A stretch of DNA of 35,170 nucleotides from Clostridia bacterium (GTDB lineage: Bacteria > Bacillota > Clostridia > Christensenellales > CAG-138): assembly GCA_017407205.1 (NCBI GenBank), contig JAFQXA010000035.1, positions 1 to 35,170 of the forward strand. Direction: 5' to 3'. Within the stretch, counting starts at the first letter, position 1; each line of letters opens with the position of its first letter. A program made the translations under genes and the position numbers. Under the pieces are notes generated by a model, which saw only the letters and a list, made by a program, of their open reading frames with translations, did not search any database and was not told where the DNA came from. Positions 7,681 to 16,136 of the stretch are shown here, piece after piece.

Positions 7681-8529
7681 ATGAATAACGAAATAAAAAG
7701 TATGACCGAGCGTATTTTGCACGGTCATATTTACATTAAAAAAAATAATGTAGGTATATTTAAAGCAAAGTCGTTTGAGGAGTCTTTGCTTGTTAATCAT
7801 GGCTTTGCAGGCAGAAACGGTGGTGTGAGTCCTGCACCTTACGATAGTTTGAACTTTAGCCTTTCAAGACCTGACAATATGGAAAATGTCAGGCGTAATT
7901 TCCATATATTGTCTGAAACAGCGGATTTTGATGTCCGATCCATCGTTATTGTTAATTATGAGCATGGGAACAATGTGTGCAGAGTGGATAAAAGAGATTG
8001 CGGTTCAGCTCCAAATACCAAAAAATGCTTACCGCGATGTGACGGTATAATAACAAATGATAAGGACGTAACATTGCTTACGCTTCACGCAGATTGCGGA
8101 GCACTCTTTTTCCTTGATAAGGAACACGGTGCAATAGGTCTTGCACATGCAGGATGGAAAGGCACGTTCTTGCGTATAGCTTCCCGTGTTGTAGAAGCTA
8201 TGAAAAATGAATTTTCAACAAAAGCTGAAGATTTGCTCGTTGCATTGGGTCCCTGTGTTTGCGGTAATTGCTATGAGATAGATAATGATTTGGCAGACAA
8301 GTTTATAAGTGAATTTGGTACCGATGCTGTTATCAGGCGTAAAAACGGATTAAAACCGACTCTTGATATTTCGCTTGCCACGATTATACAATTATGTGAA
8401 ACAGGCGTTAAAAGCGAAAATATAACGGTTTTTGATGCCTGTACATTTGAGATGGAGGATAAATTCTTCTCGTATAGGAGAGATAAAGGACAAACAGGTG
8501 CAATGGCGGCCTACATGAAGCTTGTTTAG
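7681..8529 (+). CDS. pgeF: Peptidoglycan editing factor PgeF (laccase-domain, YfiH/YlmD family)
   Basis: 282 residues from ATG at 7681; GGAGAAG at 7659-7665 is a rather distant ribosome site, and an in-frame TTG at 7657 overlapping nrdR would also be possible. Cytoplasmic multicopper-oxidoreductase-like fold. The signatures are HADCGALFF, GLAHAGWKGT and LGPCVCGNCYEI, which supply the metal/nucleophile Cys and His residues. Relatives in Escherichia coli remove mis-incorporated L-Ser from wall precursors, and some family members act on purine nucleosides. Its place just before SEDS and PBP genes fits a cell-wall quality role. It probably shares the nrdR transcript. Confidence 0.92.
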   Translation: MNNEIKSMTERILHGHIYIKKNNVGIFKAKSFEESLLVNHGFAGRNGGVSPAPYDSLNFSLSRPDNMENVRRNFHILSETADFDVRSIVIVNYEHGNNVCRVDKRDCGSAPNTKKCLPRCDGIITNDKDVTLLTLHADCGALFFLDKEHGAIGLAHAGWKGTFLRIASRVVEAMKNEFSTKAEDLLVALGPCVCGNCYEIDNDLADKFISEFGTDAVIRRKNGLKPTLDISLATIIQLCETGVKSENITVFDACTFEMEDKFFSYRRDKGQTGAMAAYMKLV

Positions 8530-8547
8530 GAAAGGAGCACAATAGTT

Positions 8548-9012
8548 TTGCCAAGTACTGCTTATATAACATTTGCAAGTATAATGAGATACTTTTTTGT
8601 GCTTGCAATGCTTTATATACTTGTGAGAATAACGGTACAGTCAGTTCGCGAGTACCTTTCAATTCGCCGTGCCAAATATTGGGTGGACGGTGTCTTTGCG
8701 GCTACCGTAAAATTTATCGCACCTGAGGAATTTGAAAATGCTTCTTTTGAGCTTGCCAAGAAAAATGCAATCGGAAGTTCAAAAAGGTGTGAGCTTTATA
8801 TTGACGGTTGTAATCTTGAAAAAAAGCATGTTGTTTTAATTCAAAAAAAGCATGGCGCATATCTTGAGGTCCGCGCAAGCGTGAAAATCAATGGCAAAAA
8901 GCACGGAAAGGGTGAGGTTTTGCCGTTATATGATGGTGATAAAATTGAACTGAACAGCGTTGCCTTTATATTCAATACACGATTGAAGGAGGAAAAGAAT
9001 GCGCAAAATTAA
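8548..9012 (+). CDS. Membrane-anchored FHA-like domain protein
   Basis: 154 residues from TTG, with AAAGGAG 10 bases upstream. One transmembrane segment lies at about 10-31, followed by a cytoplasmic basic region and a C-terminal forkhead-associated-like fold (about 75-147), recognisable by the pattern IGSS....LYIDG..L.KKHV and LYDGDKIELNSVAFIF. FHA domains bind phosphothreonine, but the usual Arg after IG is Ser here and the usual Ser before the His is Lys. Phosphopeptide binding is therefore doubtful. It overlaps the next gene by 14 bases. An FHA gene before a SEDS/PBP pair is a known arrangement in Actinobacteria and some Clostridia, and suggests a scaffold or regulator of the wall synthase. 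Confidence 0.8.
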   Translation: MPSTAYITFASIMRYFFVLAMLYILVRITVQSVREYLSIRRAKYWVDGVFAATVKFIAPEEFENASFELAKKNAIGSSKRCELYIDGCNLEKKHVVLIQKKHGAYLEVRASVKINGKKHGKGEVLPLYDGDKIELNSVAFIFNTRLKEEKNAQN

Positions 9013-10270
9013 GCATGTAAATTCTGCAGGCCTTTTATTCCTTGTCGTTGCATTTATTATGACAGGCTTTTTCCTCTTGTCGTTTGCCGGCGAGAAGTAC
9101 GATTTTCTTGCATTGTTATTTGCTGTTACAGCAGGCGTTTTGATGCTTGCCGTGTATGTAATACTAATAAAAATATCAAGACATGCTGACAGGTTTGTGA
9201 TTATAGTAGCAGATTTGCTTATCGGTATCGGTCTTTTAATTCAATATCGATTGAACACGGATAATGCATTCAGGCAGCTTTTGTTTTTAGTGGTCGGAAT
9301 AATTCTTATGTTCATCATTATGGCGCTCATTAAAAACACGAAGTTTTTTGAATATATTTCATGGCCTCTTATGATAGTAAGTATTGCTGTGCTAAGTGTT
9401 TTATTCTTTGTCGGTAAAGAAGTTGGTGGTGCAAGGAACTGGATTATTATTGCAGGAATACAGTTCCAACCCTCAGAATTTGTAAAGCTTGCCTTTGTTG
9501 TCGTGTTAGCCGATTGGCTGACGGATAGATACAGGTTTTTTGACCTTATCATACCGATGATATTTGTATTCATGATAGTTGGAATTTTGATGCTTGAGCG
9601 TGATCTTGGCGCCGCCGTCCTGTTGTTTGGAACTTCGCTTATAATGTTTTATGTTGCAACAGGAAGAAAAGGTGCTGTGCTTACAGGTGTAGGTATTGGT
9701 GCTATCGGTGCAGTAGGAAGCTATTATCTTTTTGACCATGTAAAGGCGAGAGTTGCAATATGGCTCAATCCTTGGGCAACATATACGACAAATGGCTATC
9801 AAATAGCACAGGGACTCATGGCTATCGCTACGGGCGGAATGTGGGGCGTAGGCTTGGGCGTAGGCTCACCTAAACTTATTCCAATGTATAACAATGACTA
9901 TATTTTTGCAGTGATTTGTGAGGAGTTCGGCGTAATATTCGGAATATTGCTCATTGCTTTTTATCTTGTACTTGTAATAAGAGGCGCAATAATTGCACTT
10001 AATGCCACAGAAAAGTTCTATATGCTTTTGTCTTTTGGCTGCACAACGATAATTGCTTTGCAAAGTATAATCATAATTGGCGGTGTTATAAAGATGATAC
10101 CGCTTACAGGTATAACTTTGCCCTTTGTAAGCCAGGGCGGAAGCTCAATGATAGCGTGCCTTATGATGCTTGGTGTGCTTGAGGGTGTTTCTGCAAGAAG
10201 CGGCATGATGCTTGAAAATCGTATGGCTGAAATAGAAGAGGAAATGAGAACAAATGAAAACGAAGCGTAA
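8999..10270 (+). CDS. SEDS-family peptidoglycan glycosyltransferase (FtsW/RodA/SpoVE)
   Basis: 423 residues with about ten membrane segments; AGGAGG lies shortly before the ATG. Signatures are GGARNWIIIAGIQFQPSEF (the SEDS loop), NPWATYTTNGYQIAQGLMAIATGG, NNDYIFAVICEEFG and PLTGITLPFVSQGGSSMIA. It polymerises lipid II and needs a partner transpeptidase, which is encoded immediately downstream with a 17-base overlap. The acidic cytoplasmic tail (MAEIEEEMRTNENEA) is distinctive. The window thus encodes two SEDS proteins. Whether this one serves elongation, division or spore wall synthesis cannot be decided from sequence alone. Confidence 0.92.
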   Translation: MRKIKHVNSAGLLFLVVAFIMTGFFLLSFAGEKYDFLALLFAVTAGVLMLAVYVILIKISRHADRFVIIVADLLIGIGLLIQYRLNTDNAFRQLLFLVVGIILMFIIMALIKNTKFFEYISWPLMIVSIAVLSVLFFVGKEVGGARNWIIIAGIQFQPSEFVKLAFVVVLADWLTDRYRFFDLIIPMIFVFMIVGILMLERDLGAAVLLFGTSLIMFYVATGRKGAVLTGVGIGAIGAVGSYYLFDHVKARVAIWLNPWATYTTNGYQIAQGLMAIATGGMWGVGLGVGSPKLIPMYNNDYIFAVICEEFGVIFGILLIAFYLVLVIRGAIIALNATEKFYMLLSFGCTTIIALQSIIIIGGVIKMIPLTGITLPFVSQGGSSMIACLMMLGVLEGVSARSGMMLENRMAEIEEEMRTNENEA

Positions 10271-11717
10271 TATAAAAACAGTTCTTATATTGTTCTGTGT
10301 GCTCTTTGTGTCAATGAGCGTATATCTTGTGTATACGGTTTCGGTTTACGGCACACGTTATTTTACGAGCCCTTATAATACGAGAACAGAAAAAATCTCA
10401 AACCGTGTTGAAGCCGGCAAAATTTTGGACCGCAATGAAAAAACTCTCGCTTATACTTCAGACGGAGAACGTGAGTATTCAGACAGTAAAACAACACGGC
10501 TTGCAACTGCTCATGTTTTGGGCGATGACATGGGACAAACAATAGGTGCACAGTCTATGTTTGCTCGGTATCTTTTGGGATTTGACCAGAGTGTGCTTGA
10601 TATGATTTTGCATCCTGACAGCACACTTAAAGGTTCAAATGTTGAGCTTACAATAGATTCAAAGCTTTGCCGTGATATATACGAGCTTATGGAAGATCAC
10701 AAGGGTGCTGTAGTGATCACAAACTACAAAACAGGCGAAATACTTGCAAGTGTAAGCACTCCGTCGTTTGATCCGAAGAAGATTAAAGACTATCTTGACG
10801 GTGATTATGAGCTTGAAGACGGCGCGCTTGTAAACCGTGCAACAATGGGTGTATACACACCCGGCTCAACATTTAAAATCGTTACCATTGTTGCAGCCTT
10901 GAGATATCTTCCGAATGTTACCGAACGTGAGTTTGATTGTACAGGACCGTTGGTTTTTGATAAGGACACGGGAAAGTTCAGAAACGGCTTGACTTATTCC
11001 GAGTTAACCGACGATGAAAAACTTGACTATGTTTATCTTACGGACTATAAGAACGAAACACACGGAACTATGACACTTAAAGAAGCTTTTGCATCATCGT
11101 GCAATGTTACATTTGCACGTCTTGCAATGGAAATAGGCAGCTCAAGACTTATGAAGGTAGCGGAGGAGCTTGGTGTAAACAAGGAGTTTTTGTTTGAAGA
11201 AATAATGGTAAATGCCGGTAAAATGGAAACGGGCAACAGTGATTACCGTCTTGCATGGGCAGGTGTTGGACAGCACAAGGATGTAATGACTCCTTTGCAT
11301 ATGTGCTTGCTTACCGGAGCTGTTGCAAATAACGGCACCATGATGGAGCCCAAGCTTTTAAATAGCGTAAAAACGGCATCAGGAACTCAAAAACATTCAC
11401 TCAAAGCAGAAACATATAAGCAGGCGATAAAACCGTATGAGGCTGAAATAATCAAGGAATACATGATTGAAGCTGTAAAACACGGCACAGGAACAGAAGC
11501 AAAAATATCGGGTGTAACTGTTGGCGGAAAAACGGGCTCTGCTGAGGTTTCATCGAACAAAGAAACAGGTACACATGCATGGTTTACAGGCTTTATAGAC
11601 AGCAATAAATACCCGTTTGCAATATGTGTTGTATGTGAGCGTGCAGGTACCGGCGGAAGTGTAGCGGCTCCTATTGCCAAAAAAGCTTTGGAAATGGCTA
11701 TGGAAAGGCTTGCTTAA
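10254..11717 (+). CDS. Class B penicillin-binding protein, PbpA/FtsI type transpeptidase
   Basis: 487 residues, one N-terminal membrane anchor (about 9-30), a short linker domain and a C-terminal transpeptidase domain. The active-site motifs are all present: PGSTFK with the nucleophile at Ser205, SSCN, and GGKTGSAEV near the end. It cross-links peptidoglycan outside the membrane. It overlaps the SEDS gene, a typical glycosyltransferase-transpeptidase pairing. It is shorter than classical PBP2/FtsI and lacks PASTA repeats, resembling PbpA of FHA-SEDS-PBP clusters. It is likely the last gene of the nrdR operon. Confidence 0.92.
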   Translation: MKTKRNIKTVLILFCVLFVSMSVYLVYTVSVYGTRYFTSPYNTRTEKISNRVEAGKILDRNEKTLAYTSDGEREYSDSKTTRLATAHVLGDDMGQTIGAQSMFARYLLGFDQSVLDMILHPDSTLKGSNVELTIDSKLCRDIYELMEDHKGAVVITNYKTGEILASVSTPSFDPKKIKDYLDGDYELEDGALVNRATMGVYTPGSTFKIVTIVAALRYLPNVTEREFDCTGPLVFDKDTGKFRNGLTYSELTDDEKLDYVYLTDYKNETHGTMTLKEAFASSCNVTFARLAMEIGSSRLMKVAEELGVNKEFLFEEIMVNAGKMETGNSDYRLAWAGVGQHKDVMTPLHMCLLTGAVANNGTMMEPKLLNSVKTASGTQKHSLKAETYKQAIKPYEAEIIKEYMIEAVKHGTGTEAKISGVTVGGKTGSAEVSSNKETGTHAWFTGFIDSNKYPFAICVVCERAGTGGSVAAPIAKKALEMAMERLA

Positions 11718-11719
11718 GT

Positions 11720-11763
11720 TTGACAATATATACTTTGACATGATAAGATTGTGTTATAAATAT
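11720..11763 (+). promoter_or_regulatory. Possible promoter(s) for E1 alpha/beta
   Basis: Two TTGACA boxes (11720-11725, 11735-11740) follow the PBP stop codon. The first can pair with TAAGAT at 11744 (18-base spacer). The second is followed by TATAAA at 11755, a short 14-base spacer. Either could start a transcript upstream of the AGGAG ribosome site at 11766. Confidence 0.4.
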
Positions 11764-11778
11764 ACAGGAGCTAAGACT

Positions 11779-12756
11779 ATGGAATATTCAAAAGAATTTC
11801 TTCGTGCTCTTATGGAGAAGATGCTTCTCATAAGACAAACGGAAATGCGTATTGCACAGTTGGTAACAGATAAAAAAATTGCAACTCCCTGCCACTTGTA
11901 TGTCGGACAGGAAGCCGTTGCGGTTGGCGTTTGTGCCGCACTTGAGGATGAGGATTATGTGTTCAGTCCTCATCGTTCGCATGGTCATTTTTTAGCGAAG
12001 GGTGGCAATCTGAATAAGTTCTTTGCTGAAATATTCTGTCGCAAAGAGGGATGTAGCGGTGGCAGAGGCGGTTCCATGCATTTGTGCGAGCCGTCAAAAG
12101 GGCTTTTGGGCTCGTCTTCAATTGTTGCAGGCGTTCTCGGTATAGGACTTGGTCCTGCGATGAAACGTAAGATAATGGGCGAGGGCGGAATAAGCGTTAT
12201 ATTCCACGGTGACTGCGTTCCCGAAGAAGGAATATGGCACGAATCCTTGAACTTTGCTGCGGTTAATAAGCTGCCTGTTGTTTATGTTTGCGAAAACAAT
12301 CTTTATGCTGCTTCACTTCCTTTAAACGAACGCAGAGTAAGCGATAATATCCCCGAAGTTGCCGCGGCACACGGTTTGCCGACTCAAGTCGTTTTCGGTA
12401 ATGATGTCTTGGCTGTTTATGAGGCCGCAAAAGAAGCCGTAAAGCGTGCTAAAGACGGTGAGGGTCCGCAGTTCATTGAATACAGAACATATCGCTGGCT
12501 TGGTCATGTTGGTCCCAGGGATGATATTGATGTCGGCTTGAGAAGCAGGGAAGAGCTCGACGAATGGAAAGCAAAATGCCCCATCAAGTATTTCTCAAAT
12601 AAGCTCGTTGAAGATGGCGTTATGACACAGGCAGAATATGACGAATTGTTTGAAGTTGTCAATACGCGTGTCAGCGAAGCTGAAAAGTTCGGAGCAAATG
12701 CTCCGAAGGTCGATCCCGAAACTTTGCTTGAGCATGTGTACAGTGAGGTAGAATAA
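11779..12756 (+). CDS. Thiamine-diphosphate-dependent 2-oxo acid dehydrogenase E1, alpha subunit
   Basis: 325 residues; ATG at 11779 is preferred because AGGAG sits 9 bases upstream, rather than an earlier in-frame start inside the PBP gene. The family carries out thiamine-dependent oxidative decarboxylation of pyruvate, acetoin or similar compounds. Visible motifs are SPHRSHGHFLAKG, the thiamine-diphosphate/Mg motif GDCVPEEGIWHESLNFAAV..LPVVYVCENN, and HVGPRDD near the C-terminus. The beta subunit follows after one base. No lipoyl E2 or E3 gene is nearby, so the substrate and complex are uncertain. Acetoin or pyruvate dehydrogenase type are both possible. Confidence 0.9.
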   Translation: MEYSKEFLRALMEKMLLIRQTEMRIAQLVTDKKIATPCHLYVGQEAVAVGVCAALEDEDYVFSPHRSHGHFLAKGGNLNKFFAEIFCRKEGCSGGRGGSMHLCEPSKGLLGSSSIVAGVLGIGLGPAMKRKIMGEGGISVIFHGDCVPEEGIWHESLNFAAVNKLPVVYVCENNLYAASLPLNERRVSDNIPEVAAAHGLPTQVVFGNDVLAVYEAAKEAVKRAKDGEGPQFIEYRTYRWLGHVGPRDDIDVGLRSREELDEWKAKCPIKYFSNKLVEDGVMTQAEYDELFEVVNTRVSEAEKFGANAPKVDPETLLEHVYSEVE

Positions 12757-12757
12757 T

Positions 12758-13732
12758 ATGAGCGTAATGAGTTATGGTCTTGCAATAAACAGTGCCCACA
12801 GAATAATGCTTGAAAAGTATGAAGAATGTTTTGTAATAGGTCAGGGCGTTAATAACCCCTGGTTTGTGGGCAAAACGACTGTCGGTCTTGTTGATGAGTT
12901 TTCACAAAGGCGTGTAATGGACACTCCGATTTGTGAGTCTGCAATGGCAGGTGCTGCAATAGGTGCCGCTATGGCCGGCATGAAGCCCATTGCATTTTTT
13001 CCGCGTATGGACTTTATGTATCTTGCACTTGATCAGATTATAAATCATTGTGCATCATGGAATTATATGTTTAACGGTCAGGTTAATGTTCCCGTTGTTT
13101 TACGCGGTATAGTTAACCGTGGTGGTGAACAGGGCGCGCAGCATTCACAAAGCCCCTTGGCGCTTTATGCAAATATACCGGGGCTTAAAGTGGTTTGCCC
13201 TGCAACTCCCAAGGATGCGAAAGGTCTTCTGATTGCGGCTGTTGAGGATAAGAACCCCGTAATATTCATTGATGACCGCTGGCTTTATGACCTTGAGGAA
13301 GAAGTGGATGACGGTTATTATAAAACTCCCATAGGTAAGGCAAATGTCCTTCTTGAAGGAAGCGATGTAACAATAGTTGCAGCATCCTATATGGTAAAGG
13401 TTGCTATGAGTGCTGCAAGGACACTCAAAGAAAAGGGTATAAACTGCGAGGTTGTTGACCTTCGCACAATAAAGCCTCTTGATGAAGAAACTGTTTTAGC
13501 AAGTACTGCAAAGACAAACCGCGCAGTTATAGCTGTAGCAGAATGGGACTTTGCAAGCGTTTCTTCACACGTTGCACAAATTATTTATAAAAATCAGTTC
13601 CGCACATTAAAGAGTGCGATTGAAAAGGTAAATTTGCCAAACGTTCCTGCACCTGCTTCAAATGCACTTGAAAAAGTTTATTATCCCGATGAAAATTCGG
13701 TTATTGAAGCGGTTATGAAAGTAATGGCATAA
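12758..13732 (+). CDS. 2-oxo acid dehydrogenase E1, beta subunit
   Basis: 324 residues. It forms the alpha2-beta2 E1 with the preceding gene. Recognisable parts are the N-terminal thiamine-binding domain (DTPICESAMAGAAIGAAMAG, FPRMDFMYLALDQI), GGEQGAQHSQS, and the C-terminal domain with VVDLRTIKPLDEETV. The start lies one base after the alpha stop, indicating co-translation. A terminator follows seven bases after the stop, so the operon ends here without E2/E3. In strict anaerobes pyruvate is usually oxidised by ferredoxin oxidoreductase, which makes this stand-alone E1 of uncertain role. Confidence 0.9.
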   Translation: MSVMSYGLAINSAHRIMLEKYEECFVIGQGVNNPWFVGKTTVGLVDEFSQRRVMDTPICESAMAGAAIGAAMAGMKPIAFFPRMDFMYLALDQIINHCASWNYMFNGQVNVPVVLRGIVNRGGEQGAQHSQSPLALYANIPGLKVVCPATPKDAKGLLIAAVEDKNPVIFIDDRWLYDLEEEVDDGYYKTPIGKANVLLEGSDVTIVAASYMVKVAMSAARTLKEKGINCEVVDLRTIKPLDEETVLASTAKTNRAVIAVAEWDFASVSSHVAQIIYKNQFRTLKSAIEKVNLPNVPAPASNALEKVYYPDENSVIEAVMKVMA

Positions 13733-13738
13733 AGATAT

Positions 13739-13764
13739 AAAGGCACTTTACGAGTGCCTTTTAC
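13739..13764 (+). terminator. Terminator after E1 beta
   Basis: Stem AAAGGCACT / AGTGCCTTT with loop TTACG and a short T-rich tail. It lies between the E1 beta stop and the esterase start. Confidence 0.75.
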
Positions 13765-13792
13765 TCTGAAACAGAAAATTGGAGTTTTAAAG

Positions 13793-14893
13793 ATGAAAAA
13801 AGCAATAATATCAATATCCATTGTTTTGGCAAGCTTATTGGCACTTGCGTTATGCTTCACTTTTATTTTAAAACCGGCGATTGTAAATGCGGCTGAGGAA
13901 ATATTTGGAGATCTCAATTATGACGAACGTGTAAACACTAAGGATATAAGCATTTTGCAAAGAGTTGTACTTGGTATATACGAAGCGATAGTAACGGAAC
14001 CACCAATTGAAACAGCACCGCTCACGGCAACACCAACGAAAGTGCCTACACCTATGGCTGATTTCGGTCCGTCATTCACATTAAAAACCTGTTCTGTATT
14101 CCATAGAGTTTGCTGTATAGGTGATAGTGCAACAGCAGGACATATCGAATATGGCTATGCACAGGATGGTACTTTAACTTATGGCGTAAGAATGCGACGC
14201 AACGAGGATTATGCTTGGCCTGCTTACATGGCAAAGATTACAGGCAATGAATATATAAATCTGGGTATATCGGGTGCTACGGTGTATTCATGGCTTGAAT
14301 CTGCAACTTTTGATTCATCGATAAATACTATTAAAGTTTCTGCTTCATGGAAAGATAAGGATCCTGTTTCCGGTGAGTATGTAAAGGACAGCTTTGAAAT
14401 GACGGTTAATGATACCGATACAATAGGCGCATATCTTATCGGTTTGGGTATGAATGATACTTATTTAACCGATGGAAAGTGCAAATTGCCCCTTGGTACA
14501 ATTGAAGATATCGGCACCGATAAGGAAACATTTTATGCAGCATATTCACGCCTTATAGAGAAGATACATGAGGTAAGCCCACAAGCCAAGATTTTTGTTC
14601 AGACAATGCTCGAAAACATGAGCGATGAAAGGCTTGAATATAATGAAGCTATAAGATATATAGCAAACTACTATCGCGAACGGGAACAATTCCCGATCGC
14701 TGTTCATGTACTTGATTTGTACAATTACAGGCAACTGTATAAAGTAGACAGCATTGATGACGATAAATTCGGTGGTCATTGGTCGCCTGTAAGCTATCAA
14801 CAGTTTGCAGAGCTTTTGTCCATGATTTGGAGCGAATACATAAATACGCACGTTACACAATTCCAAGATGTGCACTTAGTACCGACAAAGTAA
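13793..14893 (+). CDS. Secreted SGNH/GDSL-family hydrolase with a dockerin half-repeat
   Basis: 366 residues from ATG at 13793 with GGAG about 8 bases upstream; an earlier in-frame start has no ribosome site. Residues 5-26 are hydrophobic (signal peptide or anchor; possible cleavage near VNAA). Residues 39-62 form one calcium-loop repeat, GDLNYDERVNTKD with helix ISILQRVVLGI. A Pro/Thr linker (about 68-92) leads to the hydrolase domain. SGNH blocks: GDS with nucleophile Ser112, NLGISGATVYS, GLGMND with Asn221, and GGHW with His329 preceded by an Asp cluster. The family hydrolyses acetyl or other esters, commonly on plant polysaccharides or wall glycans; the substrate here is unknown. The single dockerin repeat suggests attachment to a scaffold, though functional dockerins usually need two. 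Confidence 0.85.
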   Translation: MKKAIISISIVLASLLALALCFTFILKPAIVNAAEEIFGDLNYDERVNTKDISILQRVVLGIYEAIVTEPPIETAPLTATPTKVPTPMADFGPSFTLKTCSVFHRVCCIGDSATAGHIEYGYAQDGTLTYGVRMRRNEDYAWPAYMAKITGNEYINLGISGATVYSWLESATFDSSINTIKVSASWKDKDPVSGEYVKDSFEMTVNDTDTIGAYLIGLGMNDTYLTDGKCKLPLGTIEDIGTDKETFYAAYSRLIEKIHEVSPQAKIFVQTMLENMSDERLEYNEAIRYIANYYREREQFPIAVHVLDLYNYRQLYKVDSIDDDKFGGHWSPVSYQQFAELLSMIWSEYINTHVTQFQDVHLVPTK

Positions 14894-14896
14894 ATC

Positions 14897-14933
14897 AATC
14901 CCCCAAGAGAACAAGATTCTTTTGGGGGATTTT
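14897..14933 (+). terminator. Terminator after SGNH hydrolase
   Basis: Strong stem AATCCCCCAA...TTGGGGGATT followed by TTT, directly after the stop codon. Confidence 0.9.
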
Positions 14934-15040
14934 AAATTGAAAAACTTTTTTGTGCAAAAACAAGGAAATATACACTTTTTGTAGAATACCTTTATTTGTG
15001 TGAATTTTTTGGGCTATATATGTCTACATCGGAGGAAGCT

Positions 15041-16054
15041 TTGAAAAAGCAGGATTACAGAGAATTTATAGAACAGCAGGAGAAAGCAACGCTTTCGCCC
15101 TTTGCGTCCCTTTCCTGCAACAGCAAGGGGAGAGAAATAAGCATAACGCCTTGTCCTATCCGTACAGAATATATGCGTGACAGGGACAGAATAATTCACT
15201 CAAAGTCATTCAGAAGATTAAAGCATAAAACTCAGGTTTTCTTGCTTCCGCTTGGAGACCATTACAGGACAAGACTCACGCACACATTGGAAGTAAGCCA
15301 GATAGCAAGAACGATTGCTCGCGGTTTGCGCTTGAATGAGGATTTGACAGAGGCTATAGCTTTAGGCCATGACCTTGGGCATACACCGTTTGGACATATG
15401 GGTGAATCGGTGCTCGACGCGCTTGTACCGGGTGGCTTTGAGCATAACAAGCAGAGCCTTCGAATGGTAGAAAAGCTTGAGAATGACGGTGCAGGGCTTA
15501 ACCTTACTTTTGAAGTAAGGGACGGTATATTGAACCATAAGCTGTCGGGCAAACCGCAAACGCTTGAGGGCTTTGTTGTAAGTCTGTCGGACAGGATTGC
15601 ATATGTAAACCACGATATTGACGATGCAATAAGAGCAGGCGTTATTACAAAAGATGACATACCGAAGGAATTAAATGAGATCTTAGGCGACTCACACGGT
15701 GAGCGTATAAATACAATGATTGTTGATGTGCTTGAAAACTCATTGCTTAAAAATGAAGTAAAGATGAGTGACGAGGTAGGACAAGCTCTTGGTGAGCTTC
15801 GTGCATTTATGTTTGAAAGGGTATATTTAAACCCTGTCGCGAAGCAGGAAGAAGCAAAGAGTAAAAGACTTCTTGAACAGTTGTATTTTTATTATCTTGA
15901 AAATATTGATGAAGTTCCCGCAGAATTTGCAAAGCATATGGAAGAGGACGGAAAAGAACGCATTGTTGCAGATTTTATCGGCTGTATGACCGACAGGTAT
16001 GCGGTCTTGGATTATGAGCGTTTGTTTGTGCCGTCGGGCTTGAAGTCTTTTTAA
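15041..16054 (+). CDS. dGTPase-like HD-domain triphosphohydrolase
   Basis: 337 residues from TTG at 15041, chosen because GGAGG at 15031-15035 gives ideal spacing; in-frame ATG at 15020 and TTG at 14996 lack a ribosome site. The family hydrolyses dNTPs, releasing triphosphate, and trims nucleotide pools. Signatures are CPIRTEYMRDRDRIIHSKSFRRLKHKTQVF cut as successive blocks, HYRTRLTHTLEVSQIART, and LGHDLGHTPFGH with the HD metal ligands. Later the DRIAYVNHDIDDA block supplies the last Asp. It lies just upstream of dnaG and rpoD, a common clostridial order linking nucleotide pool control with replication. Confidence 0.92.
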   Translation: MKKQDYREFIEQQEKATLSPFASLSCNSKGREISITPCPIRTEYMRDRDRIIHSKSFRRLKHKTQVFLLPLGDHYRTRLTHTLEVSQIARTIARGLRLNEDLTEAIALGHDLGHTPFGHMGESVLDALVPGGFEHNKQSLRMVEKLENDGAGLNLTFEVRDGILNHKLSGKPQTLEGFVVSLSDRIAYVNHDIDDAIRAGVITKDDIPKELNEILGDSHGERINTMIVDVLENSLLKNEVKMSDEVGQALGELRAFMFERVYLNPVAKQEEAKSKRLLEQLYFYYLENIDEVPAEFAKHMEEDGKERIVADFIGCMTDRYAVLDYERLFVPSGLKSF

Positions 16055-16136
16055 TTTCGCAATAAATAAAGGAAAAACACATATAAGCGTCGAAACATAT
16101 GCAGGATGAAGATAAAAAGAAAGGAGTTCTCATTTC

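Noticed and set aside
11674..11778. Upstream extension of the E1 alpha frame into the PBP gene
   Set aside because: The added residues are not family-like, and a good ribosome site precedes the ATG at 11779.
13754..13792. Earlier in-frame start for the SGNH hydrolase
   Set aside because: It would begin inside the terminator stem and lacks a ribosome site; ATG at 13793 starts a normal signal sequence.
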